From: Schistocephalus solidus
Taxonomy: Eukaryota; Platyhelminthes; Cestoda; Diphyllobothriidea; Diphyllobothriidae
Reading direction: 5' to 3'
Length of the DNA stretch: 64,000 bases
Assembly (NCBI GenBank): GCA_017591395.1
Contig: WEDG01004218.1
Location: 186,001-250,000 of the forward strand
Made by a program: the position numbers and the translations under genes. Shown here in pieces: positions 11,303 through 23,100 of this stretch. Numbering within the stretch: the first letter of the stretch is position 1; every line of letters begins with the position of its first letter. Under the pieces are notes generated by a model that had not been told where the DNA came from, did no database searches, and saw only the letters and a program-made list of their open reading frames with translations.

Positions 11303-12957
11303 GCTGATGTGGCTTAGCCTCCGGTTGTTTACCGCAGGTTATTCTGAAGGCGCATGTGTCCTAATAGGCCCATGCGGTGTGTAAAGGTACGCGAGCAGTT
11401 AGGGCAGTGGAAGTGGGCGCAGCGACAGTATGTCGGAGTCCCAAGGCACTGGTTCAACAGCCTCCGTGCGATGGATTCACAGGTGACCGACCCGGCCGAT
11501 GCGTAAGTTGAAGTTGCGGGTGCATTGTGGGCAGGAGAAATCGGTAGAGTCTAGGGGTATGTCATTCATGGTAGTCGGGGCGGCAGTGGTGGTAAGAATG
11601 GCAAGAGTGGATGGTGTGCATGATGTATCGGTGTTGTCTGAATTGCGGTGAATTCCGCTGTCATGGATGCGCATGTGACCGAATAGGCCCATGCGATGAG
11701 GGAATTCGCGAGGAAAGTGAGGACAATGGAGGCAACGATCTCGGCAGTGTGTTGGTGCTCAAGGCACTGGTTCAACAGTCTCTGTACGATGGATTCGCAA
11801 GAAACCGACCAGGCCGATGCATAAGTTGAATGTGCGGCCGCATTGAGGACAGGTTAGAAGATAGTTCCCATTGCTGATGGTGGTGGTGGCGGCGGCGGCG
11901 ACGGTGGCGGCAAAGGCGGTGGTGGTTGCGGTAGTGGGGATAACAGGGGATGAGTATTGGGATGTGGTCTCTAGGATGGCGGGGGTAATGGAATTGATGC
12001 CAGGATTGAGGGTAGGGGAGTCTGAAGGAGGGTTTGCAGAATTTGACGTAGAAATTGGAATAGTCGGATTGTTGGTGCATTGCGTCCGAAGATGTCCGAC
12101 CAAGCCGATTAGCGCATGGAATGTGGGTTGACAGCGTGGGCACTTTTGCCGGGTATGGACATTGGCGGTATTAATCGGCGGTGATTGTGACTTGCGAGCA
12201 GGCCGTTTGGCCTTAGCAGCGGCGATCCGGTTGGCCTCATAGATTGCTAAACCAGTCTTAACGGATCTTCTTCATGCCGGTCTATCCTGGACGAGGTCCT
12301 CCCATCTCACCCGGTTGATTTGCAGTTGCTTCAGAGATTTCTTCAAACTGTTTTTGTAGCGTCGTTTTTGACCTCCCTGTCGGCGAGCACCCGTAGCAAC
12401 ATCTCCGTAGAAAAGTCGTTTGGGTAGTCTCTCGTCGTCCATTCTTACCAGGTGGTCGCTTCATCGCAGTGGCACTTGCCTCACCATGGCGTGGATGCTG
12501 AGGATTCCGGTCCGCTTCAGGACTTCCGTGTCCGGGATCCTGTCTTGCCATCTCAGCTTCAGTATTCTGCGGAGGCAGCTGAGATGGAAGCGATGCAGCT
12601 TCCTGGCTTGGTTCGAGTAGACGGGCCAGGTATTCACTCCGTAAAGGAGTGTCGTCAAGACGACGGCCTTGTGCATCTTCAGTGTGGTGTTCAGGTGAAT
12701 ACCGTGGCGATTACACACGGAGGCCTGTCGTCGGCCGAAGGCCTGACTAGCTTTGGAGATCCGTTGGGCAACCTCGTCATCGATTCTCGTGTTGCGTGAC
12801 AGCGTGCTTAATAGATAAGCGATGTTTTTCACGTTTTTGATTTGAGCACCGTTGACATTTATTCGGGGGCATTGTATTCCGCGCTGGGTGGCGGCTGGCG
12901 CATGACAACCGTTTCGGCTGTACTGATTGTTAATCCAAAATTGGCGCACATGATATT
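11303..12957 (-). pseudogene. RTE-like LINE fragment: RT C-terminus plus zinc-finger tail, decayed
   Basis: This is the C-terminal part of a non-LTR retrotransposon polyprotein on the minus strand. From about 12957 it reads [19 protein letters not shown], then a thumb/connection region ([38 protein letters not shown]), a basic linker (LPKRLFYGDV, DRPA, IYEANRIAAAKAKR) and five zinc-finger-like repeats down to about 11330. The fingers have the form C-x2-C-x12-H-x3-H/C with an IGLVGHLR-like core. Finger 2 has lost its first His (GLVGFLRIH), finger 4 has a stop before its last His, and finger 5 ends in Gln instead of His. The frame is interrupted mainly by point nonsense changes (near 12463, near 12286, near 11760 and in finger 4) plus one frameshift before finger 5. 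The catalytic palm and the endonuclease are missing, so it is 5'-truncated. Family recognition is from memory. Confidence 0.85.
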
Positions 12958-13112
12958 TTGACCGTTTATTTCGACGAGGTCCACCGTATGCTCCACAGAA
13001 GGGTGGTGCAGGGACAGTGACTTGCGCGTGATTTAGTTTAAAGTGATAGTAAACTTGCGCTGCATCTACCGCACACTCTCTTCCTCCCCCATCTGAGCCT
13101 GGTGTCATGACA
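12951..13112 (-). repeat. Dispersed LINE-UTR-like repeat, truncated copy, with adjacent CA repeat
   Basis: It carries the plus-strand blocks GAGGTCCACCGTATGCTCC, GTGACTTGCGCGTGATTTAG and CTTCCTCCCCCATCTGAGCC. The constant end is degenerate (ATTTTGACCGTTTATTTCG). It directly abuts the RT fragment, and a minus-strand frame (13216-12461) reads through the junction, but that fused frame is accidental. A short imperfect CA repeat follows at 13110-13127. No convincing target-site duplication is seen. Confidence 0.75.
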
Positions 13113-13127
13113 CACGCACACACACAA

Positions 13128-13589
13128 ACAGAACTAGGAAGCAGCACTGATGCAGATGCATGTGCGCACACATTCGCATTTTGCCTCGTAAACTGCCATC
13201 GAGTCAATTTCCCCAATAAAATGGTACATGTCTATTTCGAAGGGCCACAAGTCGAGAGATAGTAGAGTCTTGACCGTTTTGCCTAACCGAATCAGTCATG
13301 AAAAATACCTACCTAAATACCTACTTGTGCCACCACTTGGCCAGTAAGCCAGACATAAATGAGGAACAAAATGCAAGTCACATTTGTTCAATCTTTGCAA
13401 TTGTTTATGGTTCTGCTGTACCTTAACACGCAGTGACAGCGGAAAATGAGATGCTTTATAGAACGTGATCTATGTTAATTGCACAGTGTATTCTTGTTCG
13501 AAATCAGTCTATGGAAGTGCAGCTAACCATCAGAACTCGGTGTGAATTTATGGGTGATTTCAGTGAGTGTGAAACGTATATGTATACGG
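13128..13589. other. Anonymous DNA, no feature recognised
   Basis: No gene or repeat recognised, apart from a short alternating GTATAT/TATACG stretch near 13575-13600. Confidence 0.4.
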
Positions 13590-13599
13590 ATATATGTAT

Positions 13600-13705
13600 A
13601 TGGTACTAGTTGCTAGGCAATTGCTTGTAAGGGCTCTCGATTGAGACCCAAGGCACAACGACGCCAGCAGGTTCCGTAACTTGATCGGTGAGCGCCAATT
13701 CATAA
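13600..13705 (+). mobile_element. SINE tail fragment
   Basis: The segment with CTCTCGATTGAGACCCAAG, GCACAACGACGCCAGCAG and GATCGGTGAGCGCC matches the tail module of the SINEs at 19.8-19.9 kb (minus) and 24.6 kb (plus). The tRNA-like head and the body are absent. Confidence 0.6.
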
Positions 13706-16700
13706 TCATCTGATCAATTTGTTGCATTTACTACTCTTTAAATTCAGGCGGGTAACGACTCAAAGTAAGTACTTACAAAGATAGTCATTCGTGCGGAAGT
13801 GCGGGAAGGTAGGAGAAAGCGAAGAGCCTACTGACAAAGCCAGTCAGCTTCCGTTTTGCACCCTACAAAAGTCAATAATTTTTGTTTTTGTGTGTACACG
13901 TGCAAGCTCTTACTTAGGGGACAACTTGCACATTCAACACGTTAGTCGTTGTACTAGTGCCATACACGCACATCTTGCGAAGTAAACTTTGTTATGTGAA
14001 GGATGCATATTTAAAGCTAGCATTTTGAGCCAAAGACATGGTAAAACAACTGAGAGTTTTAAAGATGAGTCACCCGATAATCATCATGAAAACAAGAGTG
14101 AGTCGTAATATTCAGACCTCTGGGAACTAAAATGGCAGTGGGCGTTTGACTCAGAGGCAGTGGTAGAGGTGGTGGTAGAGGAGGAGGATGATGCGATTGT
14201 TTGATTCATCGAACTAGACGGCCGCTAAATTGGGGTGTATGTTCCGTTCAGAAAAACACTCCAACATATGCATTTGTGTGGAAAACAGCCGGCGGAGCAG
14301 GCTTTGCGTCTAGCGTGTCTGCTGCGGTATGCAGCAAAGCACAGACGCAAGCTTCTTAGGCAGGGTACCGGAAGGTTGTCTTTTTAAACAGAAGAAATTA
14401 ATGTCACGACTGCGACCAATGTAGCGTGTGACAGGAGTGCTTTTAGGTGTTGAAGGGTCAAATCGGGACCGTTGCCGCGAACTTATTCAAGCGAACTGCA
14501 AGCTTGCTCAGTTAGACGACGGACAACTAGACGGGTGCATTTTGCGCTACGGTATGGAACAGGCCATTTTAGGCCCCCAGTATATATTGAAGTCTACGGA
14601 GGTAGGCGAAAAAGGAGGGGCTTGGTTGGCTTCTTGCGAAAACATGCATACCTAAGTGTGAGTGGTGACTTTTTTGTGACTTCTCGGGCACAGTGCCACC
14701 ATTAATCCCGGCCTAGGAACAATCTTCAAGACTGAGGTGGGGTTCAGTCAGCTGAATATGTGCTTTGGCGCTGTGACTGGGTTGGCTAAATCCGGGTTCG
14801 ATGCAAACCACTCTTCAGACAATAAATAACCAGTCTGAATGATTGGCGGCAGACTGTTAGTGTCTGAAAACCAGCTGTCTAATGGCTACTCAACTTCAGT
14901 AGATAGTGTAGATAGAAACGGAACGTAGACGGGGTTAGAGGGGTGTCTGAGAGCAGGGGAGGATGTCTCATAAGTAGGATGTCTGTGCAATAACGACCCC
15001 AATGCACTTGCTGGGGTCCAATCAAGAGATGGTAGGGTCGTCAACACACAGTGCAGCGAATAGAGCACATGCGTGGCACACTGAGGAGGAAATCTGTCCG
15101 CCATTTTGTACTGTGTGCTTTGGAAGTGAAAGCGCCGAACAAACGTGAATCATTGTCGAAGTACTTTCAGTTTCGGACAGGTATTAAAGTCAACTAGAGT
15201 TGATGTAATTTCTTCTTTCTTTCAATTGAGGCCTCATGAACAAGGTACGTAAGGATAGAAACAAGTTTAGCCATTCCGCTGTCGGCAAACTGCTTGAAAA
15301 AAGTGAAAGAATGTGTATGAAGCAGTGACCGCTACGAGTGGGTCCCAGATTTATCATAATTAGACACTACAGGTTGACACGCAGACATAATGCAATGTGC
15401 CCCAGCGTTCTATTCCTTGGAATTGGACTTAGATCCCTTGCCCCGAGGCTAGTGTGCCCGTTATTCTGCCTTCCAAAAATTCGCCCATGTTTCAAACTAA
15501 ATGGCTTTCTGCCTGTTAGAGACAAGCGGAAGTGTTGTCACAAAGTTACTAATAACTGCACCTGTTAAAAAATGGCGAACTTTTCTATCTGACGAGAAGA
15601 CGAGGGGAGGCGTGTGAAACTTTTGTCAGAAACCACGGTCAGGCACACTGAACGAAGGAAAATTCATTAGGGGAACTAGTGAGCCACAATGGAAACTCAT
15701 AACATAAAACAGAACAGCCTTGGTTGCGTGGTCTTCGGGGAATGCGACCGACTACCGACAGGCAAGACCAGCGCCTGGGTGCGAATTAAGCCGGTGGTAA
15801 CTAAACCGCGAGCCGACTCACTGCCTGCATTTTCGCATTTATTTGGCGCCTGTATTGGTACTGCATGAGTTAGGTCCATTTATCGGTATATATATAAATC
15901 CGAGGGTAATTAATACCAGTGATATAATATCTCGCTTACAAATGAACCAAGTTGCGGAGTTAAAAAATGAGAAGTGAGTTGGCTGCACAGCGTTACAAAG
16001 ATTGAAACGTTGACATTACTTTACGTTGGTGAATGCAAACTCTGAAATAAAAACCTATGGATGACCTAAGGAAACAGGGGGCACGTTACCGGTTCTAAAC
16101 AGTTTCGCTTTAAGAATCATACACGCTCGAGCAAACGCAGATCGAATTGATGAGTGTACCAGGCTTCTGAGCCTGTGGCTGCGTTTTAAAAGCTCTGGGG
16201 ATCCGCAATGTTATTTAAGGCTCAGTTCCTCAGAAATGCTTCTCAAAAGGCAATTGCATGGTAAGTTTTCGAATAAAAGAGGCAATTCACATTGAATTGT
16301 CACAGCAATCGAAGAAACGTCCAAAGCGTCAACAGTTATGCTGAGTTTGTTCTTAACCGAATCTTTATTTTAGCGGTCTCATGCTTGTGGATCGTGCTGT
16401 GGCTACTCGAAATCTATTTTGTTTATTGACCCCAAACGTGTACTGCGATGCCGAATGCTGTTATCATTTTCAGTCCACATTTTAGGCTGTGGTTGACATT
16501 TTTAGATACATTTATCTGCACTCATCTGGGTCTCGACAGTTATGCCATAAATTGAAGTTTCAAGTCAACTGTTGCGGTGGTCACATTTTGGGCCTTCAAA
16601 ATTGTATATGCTACATTTGGCGGTTCCAAAGTTCAATTTGAAGATTAATGGAGATAATCCAAGCCACGCGTTAGCATGTTTGGGCTATAGTGGTGTTTTA

Positions 16701-17032
16701 GAATGAACAGTGATATGTTGAACTCGAGGTTTGTACTTAGTGGCAAGAAGACTTGGTGAGATCGTTGGAACTAGATGTTTAATCAGGGGATAAGCAACCA
16801 GTTTCAGCATTTTATTCATCTAAACTGCTTTTTAGAACGCACCTCGCTTGTAAAGCCCCGGTGTTAGCACCTATTTTACCCATTCCTTTGTTTGGAGGTT
16901 TTCTTGGTAGCAATAGATATCGTGGAACAGTTCCAAAGACCGCAGGAACACTAGCATTCGCCTAGATAACTTAACCATAATTTAGGCCAAACAATCGGGG
17001 AAATTGGATAGTCTGAATTCCAGGTCTGGTTA
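13706..17032. other. Anonymous DNA, no feature recognised
   Basis: No recognisable gene, RNA or dispersed repeat. A GGT/GAG-rich microsatellite-like stretch lies at about 14155-14195. Small frames (14428-14705, 15104-14886, 15338-15568) show no domain and overlap frames on other strands. Confidence 0.35.
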
Positions 17033-17668
17033 TTGGAAGGGAACGCTTGCAAGCATCAGCTGCTTAGCATTTGCCCCTCGACCCCTACTCGACTGCTCTC
17101 CCGACGCTCCTTCTCCTTAGCACTCTACGTGGGAAAGCGGAAAGATAGCTGGGTTTCGGATAGTTGGAGGCTGGGAAAAGACGTAGAACCTCACTTTGGA
17201 CCTTTTTCTACAACTGAAACAAAACAGCGTTTTGTGTGCTTAATCTATTATCTGGCGTGCGACAAGGAAGGATCTCCGTTACAAACCGAATTAAGGCAGC
17301 TGGAAGACAAACTTGCTGGGCCGCAGATGGCCGCAGATTTGCAGCCTAGGAGTGGATTGTATGTTAAAAGAGCAGAAGGAAGCACGCATCCAGCGCCTTT
17401 CCACTGCTTTACATATCTGCTATCTATTTCCCACTCGTTTTCTCTAAAACAATTCTTAGTGGATTTAACCGCTAGCGAAAACCCATTGGTGAGAAAATTC
17501 CAAGTCGGATTTTTCACTACTTTAGTGTCTGCGATATCTGATATAATGGAGAAAGAGCAGTTTCTGCTTTTTATAGCCCTTGCACACACCGTCTCCCATA
17601 GGACGCTGCTTCGTCGAACCTTTTATCGCTTATTAACGGGCTTGAGTAATTTGAGTAATTTAAGTTGA
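17033..17668 (+). CDS. Unrecognised 211-codon open frame
   Basis: This is the longest open frame in the window outside the retroelements. I do not recognise the product. The N-terminal third is rich in Ser, Arg and Lys. The middle has a polar segment (LRQLEDKLAGPQ). The C-terminal half has alternating hydrophobic stretches (FTYLLSISHSFSLKQFLVDL, FTTLVSAISDIMEKEQFLLF) but no clear membrane span or signal peptide. It ends in a repeated LSNLSNLS encoded by a small direct repeat (GAGTAATTTGAGTAATTTAAG). No splice context or promoter can be assigned. In a window of this size an occasional frame of this length can arise by chance, so this is only a candidate exon. Confidence 0.2.
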   Translation: MEGNACKHQLLSICPSTPTRLLSRRSFSLALYVGKRKDSWVSDSWRLGKDVEPHFGPFSTTETKQRFVCLIYYLACDKEGSPLQTELRQLEDKLAGPQMAADLQPRSGLYVKRAEGSTHPAPFHCFTYLLSISHSFSLKQFLVDLTASENPLVRKFQVGFFTTLVSAISDIMEKEQFLLFIALAHTVSHRTLLRRTFYRLLTGLSNLSNLS

Positions 17669-19066
17669 ATTTATCGTTGGAGGACGGCTTGTGGAAGGTG
17701 ACTCCCTGATAGTAGGAAATCAGTGAGTAACAACAGAACCCAGCTGCCACATCTTTACCGGCTTTTATGAGATGCACAAACGAATGGGAGTGAAATGATA
17801 AAAAGATGGCTGAAAAGTAGCTACTCCTCCTTTGGTAGTCATTCGATAATGGGGAGAAAATTTGAGCAAAAGGAAGAAAAAATTGACAAGAGACGGAAAC
17901 GTTCTAAGTTAGTACGAGAGTAGTTACTTTGGTTGTAATTGAAAAAAAACTTTGAAGAGCCCTCGAGTCACACTGCTTCCTGAAAATTTTATATCTACCC
18001 ATCAGACGTGTGAAAGTTCCAAGCTGCTCAATATAAATTTAGAATATCTTTGAAAGGCTTCAAAAAACGGGACTAGGAACCCCGTTTCACCCAAACCGTA
18101 ACCTGATTGGAAGTTAACTTAATGCTACTTGTATTACGGGGAGTTCCCCTGGCCATGCCGTACCGAGAAAAAGTTTGCATATGAGCCGCAAGGATTTGAC
18201 TACAGCACTGTATTTATTATTTATTGAATGATTTTTGTGAGGCAGAAGCATAAACGGACGAGATTTGTTTTTACTTACAACACCCAAAATAAATAATCAA
18301 AAAAATCTGAAGAACATGCGGTCGGAAACTAGGTGCAGGCTGCTCGAATACTTGAAACGTGTAGGTACATGGCGATTTTTCACTGCGCTAAATTCCTTCA
18401 AGCTGCATCACCAAGGTTGTTTATGCACCTCCTATATAAAGGCGTGAACGTAAACAGGCCGCTTGTTATGAAGTTACTGAACAATTAATGGCCAAATTTT
18501 TCAGGATGCTGTCGTAAACTAACCTTAGGGTTTGCACACGCAGTTTGATCCAAAGTCGGCTAGCAATACAGGCTGCAGTTGCAGATCAAAACAAAGTCAA
18601 ACCTCTGCAATCTTAAAAACAATAGTAAACGGTGGATTTAAGTTCTATTTTCCTGAACGATTCGCAAGACAGACTGCTGTACGTTAATCTTGATGCAATT
18701 GACTGAGCCTTTGACTCAATTGGTCAGTGATTGACTCAAAATATAAGCTCAGTTAGTTCTATTGAACGCAGGGTTGCTGTTGGAGCATACGCAATTGACG
18801 ACGGCGAATAAGACTTAACCGGCTGCTTCAACCTCCTTGCCGTCGTCGTCATCGTCAACGTCGTCATCACTAAGAGGGGTTACTGACACTTCCATTGAAT
18901 AAAAAGTTAAAGAAGGATACTGAAGACAAGTTGGTTACTTCAGTCATATGCGAAGACTAGGTTCAGTAAAATTCTAGCAAGTGTGTCACTTAAGTCGAAT
19001 CATTGCATCGTGGAGCTGTAGTCAGTGAATAGTCGTACGGTATTAAAATGCGTACGGATGACTTAT
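17669..19066. other. Anonymous DNA with short GTC-type microsatellite
   Basis: No gene recognised. An imperfect CGTCGTCGTCATCGTC repeat lies at about 18838-18872. Confidence 0.4.
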
Positions 19067-19436
19067 ATGGCCACTTAGTCAGGTTCCAGGAATAAGAACG
19101 CCTCTTCCACCTAACGTAGGTGGCCTTACGATGAATTTCGGGGAGGTTAAATTTCCCCTGGCTAAACTATTACACTAATCATACCATAAATCGAAAATGT
19201 AATCTTTACCCAAGCCCTACAATAAACCTACACCATACAGTTGGCACGAACCAAAATCTTAATCCGTTTCATACTCCTGACCCTAACCCGAAGTCTGAAT
19301 TTAACCCTAAACTTCAACCTTACCTTTAACTTAGCTCCAAATCTCATCTTTTCATAAAGCTCATTTCCCCGGAAAGAGCACAAAGTCAAATGCACTGCGG
19401 GCGGTTCCTACTCCCGTGTCCTACTAAGTGTACCAT
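19067..19436. mobile_element. MITE-like element with telomere-like core, copy 2
   Basis: The left end ATGGCCACTTAGTCAGG with GGAATAAGAACGCC is mirrored by the right end (on the minus strand ATGGTACACTTAGTAGG then GGGAGTAGGAACCGCC). This is the clearest pair of inverted termini in the family. The interior (about 19190-19340) again consists of degenerate ACCCTAA/ACCTTA-type hexamers. Length is about 370 bp, close to copy 1. Confidence 0.75.
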
Positions 19437-19790
19437 ACAATTCGTCCTTGCCACGAAAGCAGTCGGGAATTGGAAGGCCCATAAATTTGCCAGTGTAACT
19501 TTGTTCTAGACGAGGCTGAGGATCAAACCATAATTTACCGCGATTTATGTGAACTTTATAAGCTTCACACTTATATGAAATCTAAAAAGACATTGGAAGT
19601 TATCGGTGAGGAAGAAAGTGCCGGTTTGTTATGATAGGCGCAGAAACGGTCTGCATTTTTATCAGCTCCCGCATTCATGCACATATATATTCTTCGAGAC
19701 CCTATTATGTAGTAGAGAGCTTTTGAGTTGAATGCAAGGAATGTCGGTATCCACAAGAATAAATAATCACATGTTTTCTGCCGAAGATCA
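19437..19790. other. Anonymous DNA, no feature recognised
   Basis: Nothing recognised. The frame at 19756-19571 is short and has no domain. Confidence 0.4.
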
Positions 19791-19794
19791 GTGT

Positions 19795-20110
19795 CATTGT
19801 CGATTGTTAAAGTCCAATGAGTGTCATTTATTGATGAACGCTCGCCGATCGCAAGTGGAACTCACTCGTTCCGCTGTTGCTTGAGGCTCACCCTCGAGCC
19901 CCGCCAGCAGCCGTACAGCCGCTAGTAGTAGAATAGGCAAATGAATATTGCTGGCAGGGACAAGAAAGACTTCAATGGCCATTTCTGGCTTATCAGCCCT
20001 CGTCAGTCAGTCATACCAAAACCAAGGGGGAGCACCGCCTGAGTATCGAACGCGCAACTCGTTAATATCCCCGAACTAAACCTGGTCGCGAGTACCTCGA
20101 TTCAGGTAGG
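19795..20110 (-). mobile_element. tRNA-derived SINE, near full length
   Basis: On the minus strand, from about 20110, a tRNA-like head with a B-box (GCGCGTTCGATACTC) is followed by the body (GACTGACTGACGAGGGCTG, ATAAGCCAGAAATGGCCATT, TCTTTCTTGTCCCTG) and the tail (GGCTGCTGGCGGGGCTCGAG, GGAACGAGTGAGTTCC, GCGATCGGCGAGCG). It is one of two near-complete copies (the other is at 48.6 kb) and defines the head-body-tail order used to classify the fragments. Confidence 0.75.
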
Positions 20111-23100
20111 AAGGGGTGTTCAACAAATTTTTAGTTTACAGGATAGGTACATTCGTTATGAGGTAGGCCAGCGATGAAGAACCCACACACTGTGACGTAT
20201 AGTCATGAATAATTAATCATGGAAGTCTAACAGACTAAGAACAGACAGACTGAATAGACAATATACATCACAGTTACCCCGGTTATCCGGTCATTTCACA
20301 CATTTTCTACAAACTATTCCAATCATTGTCTACCTATCCTACCGGAAAATAGTAAAACCGAAAAATTGAAACGATGATGCTGGCCCTTCCAAAAAGATGA
20401 GTGTAACCACAGGCTAAATAAGCTTGTGATTTTTCCTGAATGACCTAGTCTTCCTGCCTGTCGTAACCATCACTGCCCTCTTTCCAGTGCCCTTCACCGC
20501 GATAGGAAAGGGGTGAGGCATAGACCCCCTTTTTAGTCAAGGTGAATATTAACCAAACTCAGTTTCAAAATGAAATTAAGTCGTTGGTAGGTGCTGTGTG
20601 CGGTCAGAATGTTGACTTCGACCATTGTTATGAGTGCCGTGCCTCAGGAGTACACCTGACTCATATGCGCATAATCAGAGCTGGCGCAGATTAAAACTGA
20701 CCAATCGACAGGCACCGGGCGAACGGGGCGCGGCTCCTATCATGCCCAGGAAGAAAGGGTTCGGCTTTGGAAACTCACTAATCACATAGGGTATGCGTTG
20801 ATGAGAAGCCGTTAATTTAATTCCACTCCAGCGGGTGGGAACGCATCAGCACGCTTCTTTTTCCGTCTGCCACCTACGCATTCACGGCATTCCCTGATCG
20901 CAAAGTTCCACCAGTTTTTACGACTCAGTCATTCCCTCGCTAGTTCGCGTGCGTGTGTCCACTTATTTTAAAAGTTTGGGGCCGTAAGGGTGGGGGGGGG
21001 CATTTTTCTTTACCAAAAGCCTGCTTTCCGTTTCAGGGTGCGTAGACGGTTCAAGCGCGCGTTTTACCCTGAACCAAAACATTATTTGGAGGATAGACAA
21101 TGCCCACGGAGGGTTCTATGCCTGTCAGGAACTCCACACATTCCTGCGTTACGTTTTACTCGGTATGGCATTGTTTCGCTTCCCCAGAGCAAAGACAACT
21201 GCATTATTGATAAAAACCATGTGAATGTTGGAAAATTTAAAGTTTGGCTTAAGATTGGAATTCAATAACTAATTTCTTTTCTATTGTCAGATTTTTTATT
21301 TTTCGAATTGCCATTGCCGAATTTGCATAGGAAACACTCATGAACTTGAGCTCATACGTTGCATGTGGATATAAATTATTTAATGCAATTTTCATCGGTC
21401 GAAGAATTTTACTAGAAAATGAATGAACTGCAAATTACGAAAAAGTCGGCCGGTTATCGTGCGAAAATTCCTGAAAACTTAAAAAATTAAATAGGCCTTA
21501 GTTATGACAGGCCGATAAGTTGGCCGATATAAAGAACTAGCGTGTGTGTCCTGTGAGAATAATTCTTACAAAAATGTGTTCGAGTGGCGTTTTTTCTAAA
21601 TCGAGCAAAAAAAATTGAAGAGGAAAGCCGTAGGACACTCGAAAATTGGTACTAACACCGCAGGATTTGTCCAATTTTTCAAATATATTCCTGCGAGCTT
21701 CTGACAAGTTAGAGTTGCCCAATTTTAGGTTTGTAAAAACGCTTTTGCCAAACGACAAGTATGATGCAGGATGTGAGAAAGGTGGTCACTTTGCGCACGC
21801 TGTAAGAATTTGACCAAAAAAAAATAAAAATGTACGTCCAGTCTGCCCCACACGACAAGGCCCAAAATACAAAATGATCCGAATTAGCAAATGCTATGTG
21901 TGTTCAAATTGTGCATCCAAACTCAACTTGAGGAAACCCAACTACGTTTCATCGGCGTTGTGATTAAAATTTTTTGATCAGTGTTAATGTAAACTGACGA
22001 CCTGCATGTAGAACACTAAGACTACGCTTTTAATTCGCTGCAGTTGATAGCATTCTGTTCTACTATTTATATAAAATTTCGGATGAAAAATTTAGGATTT
22101 TTGACAGAGATTGTTTTCCACGTTCACGCATCACTTTGCAAAGAAACTTCAAGTTGAAGCTTAATGCTCCACGTAGGTATTTCCTGAAATATCAGTGGAC
22201 TCGGTGCGAAACATGGATGGTTTCAGGATGGAAACTCCAACAAGTCGTCTTCGGACTCATGAAGCATGATCGGGAGGGTCAAACAAAATTCACAAAATCC
22301 TTATGAACTGAAGCCAACGGTAAAGGTGACTGCTCAAAAGCCTTGTAACTCTTTAAAAGCGCTTCCAGGGAAATTTGGGTTAGGGTTAAGATCATTGTTC
22401 AGGTACCTTTGCTGTTAGGTTAAGGACTTAGGAAGATTTATCCTTCATGGTTAGTAGCGAAAATCGACCTCTATTAAATAGGAGTGGGCTTTCCTACAAC
22501 CAGGTCTTGACGGGAGGAGAGGGCGACATTTAAGTAATTCCAACCAAATGTTCAAATGCAAATGCACGACAAGTATCAAAATATTGAATGTTTCTAGACA
22601 GAAACGAGAGTGGGTGGCCATAGCTGAACCCGATGAGAACATTAGGTCACTTAGCAGACGGTTCTTCAGTTAATACATGAAATTGTAAACGAAATTGATT
22701 TCGCATAAATAGGTGCAAAATTCCTAATTCTCAAGGGCATAATCAAACTACAGAGAGAAGTTGTGACAGTAATGCCAAATAGACGTCAATTTCCCTGATC
22801 AACCGTTAAAATCCCTTCTACCAATTATTCTTAGGAAATGATATTGCATTCATGGAGCTGAGGATAACGATTGTGAAATATCCCGCTACTAAACAAGTGC
22901 ATCACACTAAATTCAACTAAAATCCACATGCAAAATTTGGTTTGCTAGAATGATACTGCATTATTTTGGGCAATTGTCCATACAAAATAATTTTGCAACC
23001 TAAACTGGACATTAGGTTCTTTTTAAGAGCATGCTCGATGAAGTCCATAGATATTTATAAATTCACATGCATACTGGGCTTGCTTGTGCAAATGTTTGCT

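Noticed and set aside
7690..13120. CATGACACA at 7690 and at 13106 as a target-site duplication for the whole LINE block
   Set aside because: The right copy is part of the repeat's own consensus (GTCATGACACAGAC occurs inside other monomers), so the match is not independent.
12461..13216. A 251-codon gene
   Set aside because: The frame fuses a non-coding dispersed repeat (13112-12957) to RT sequence. The start and the first third are accidental.
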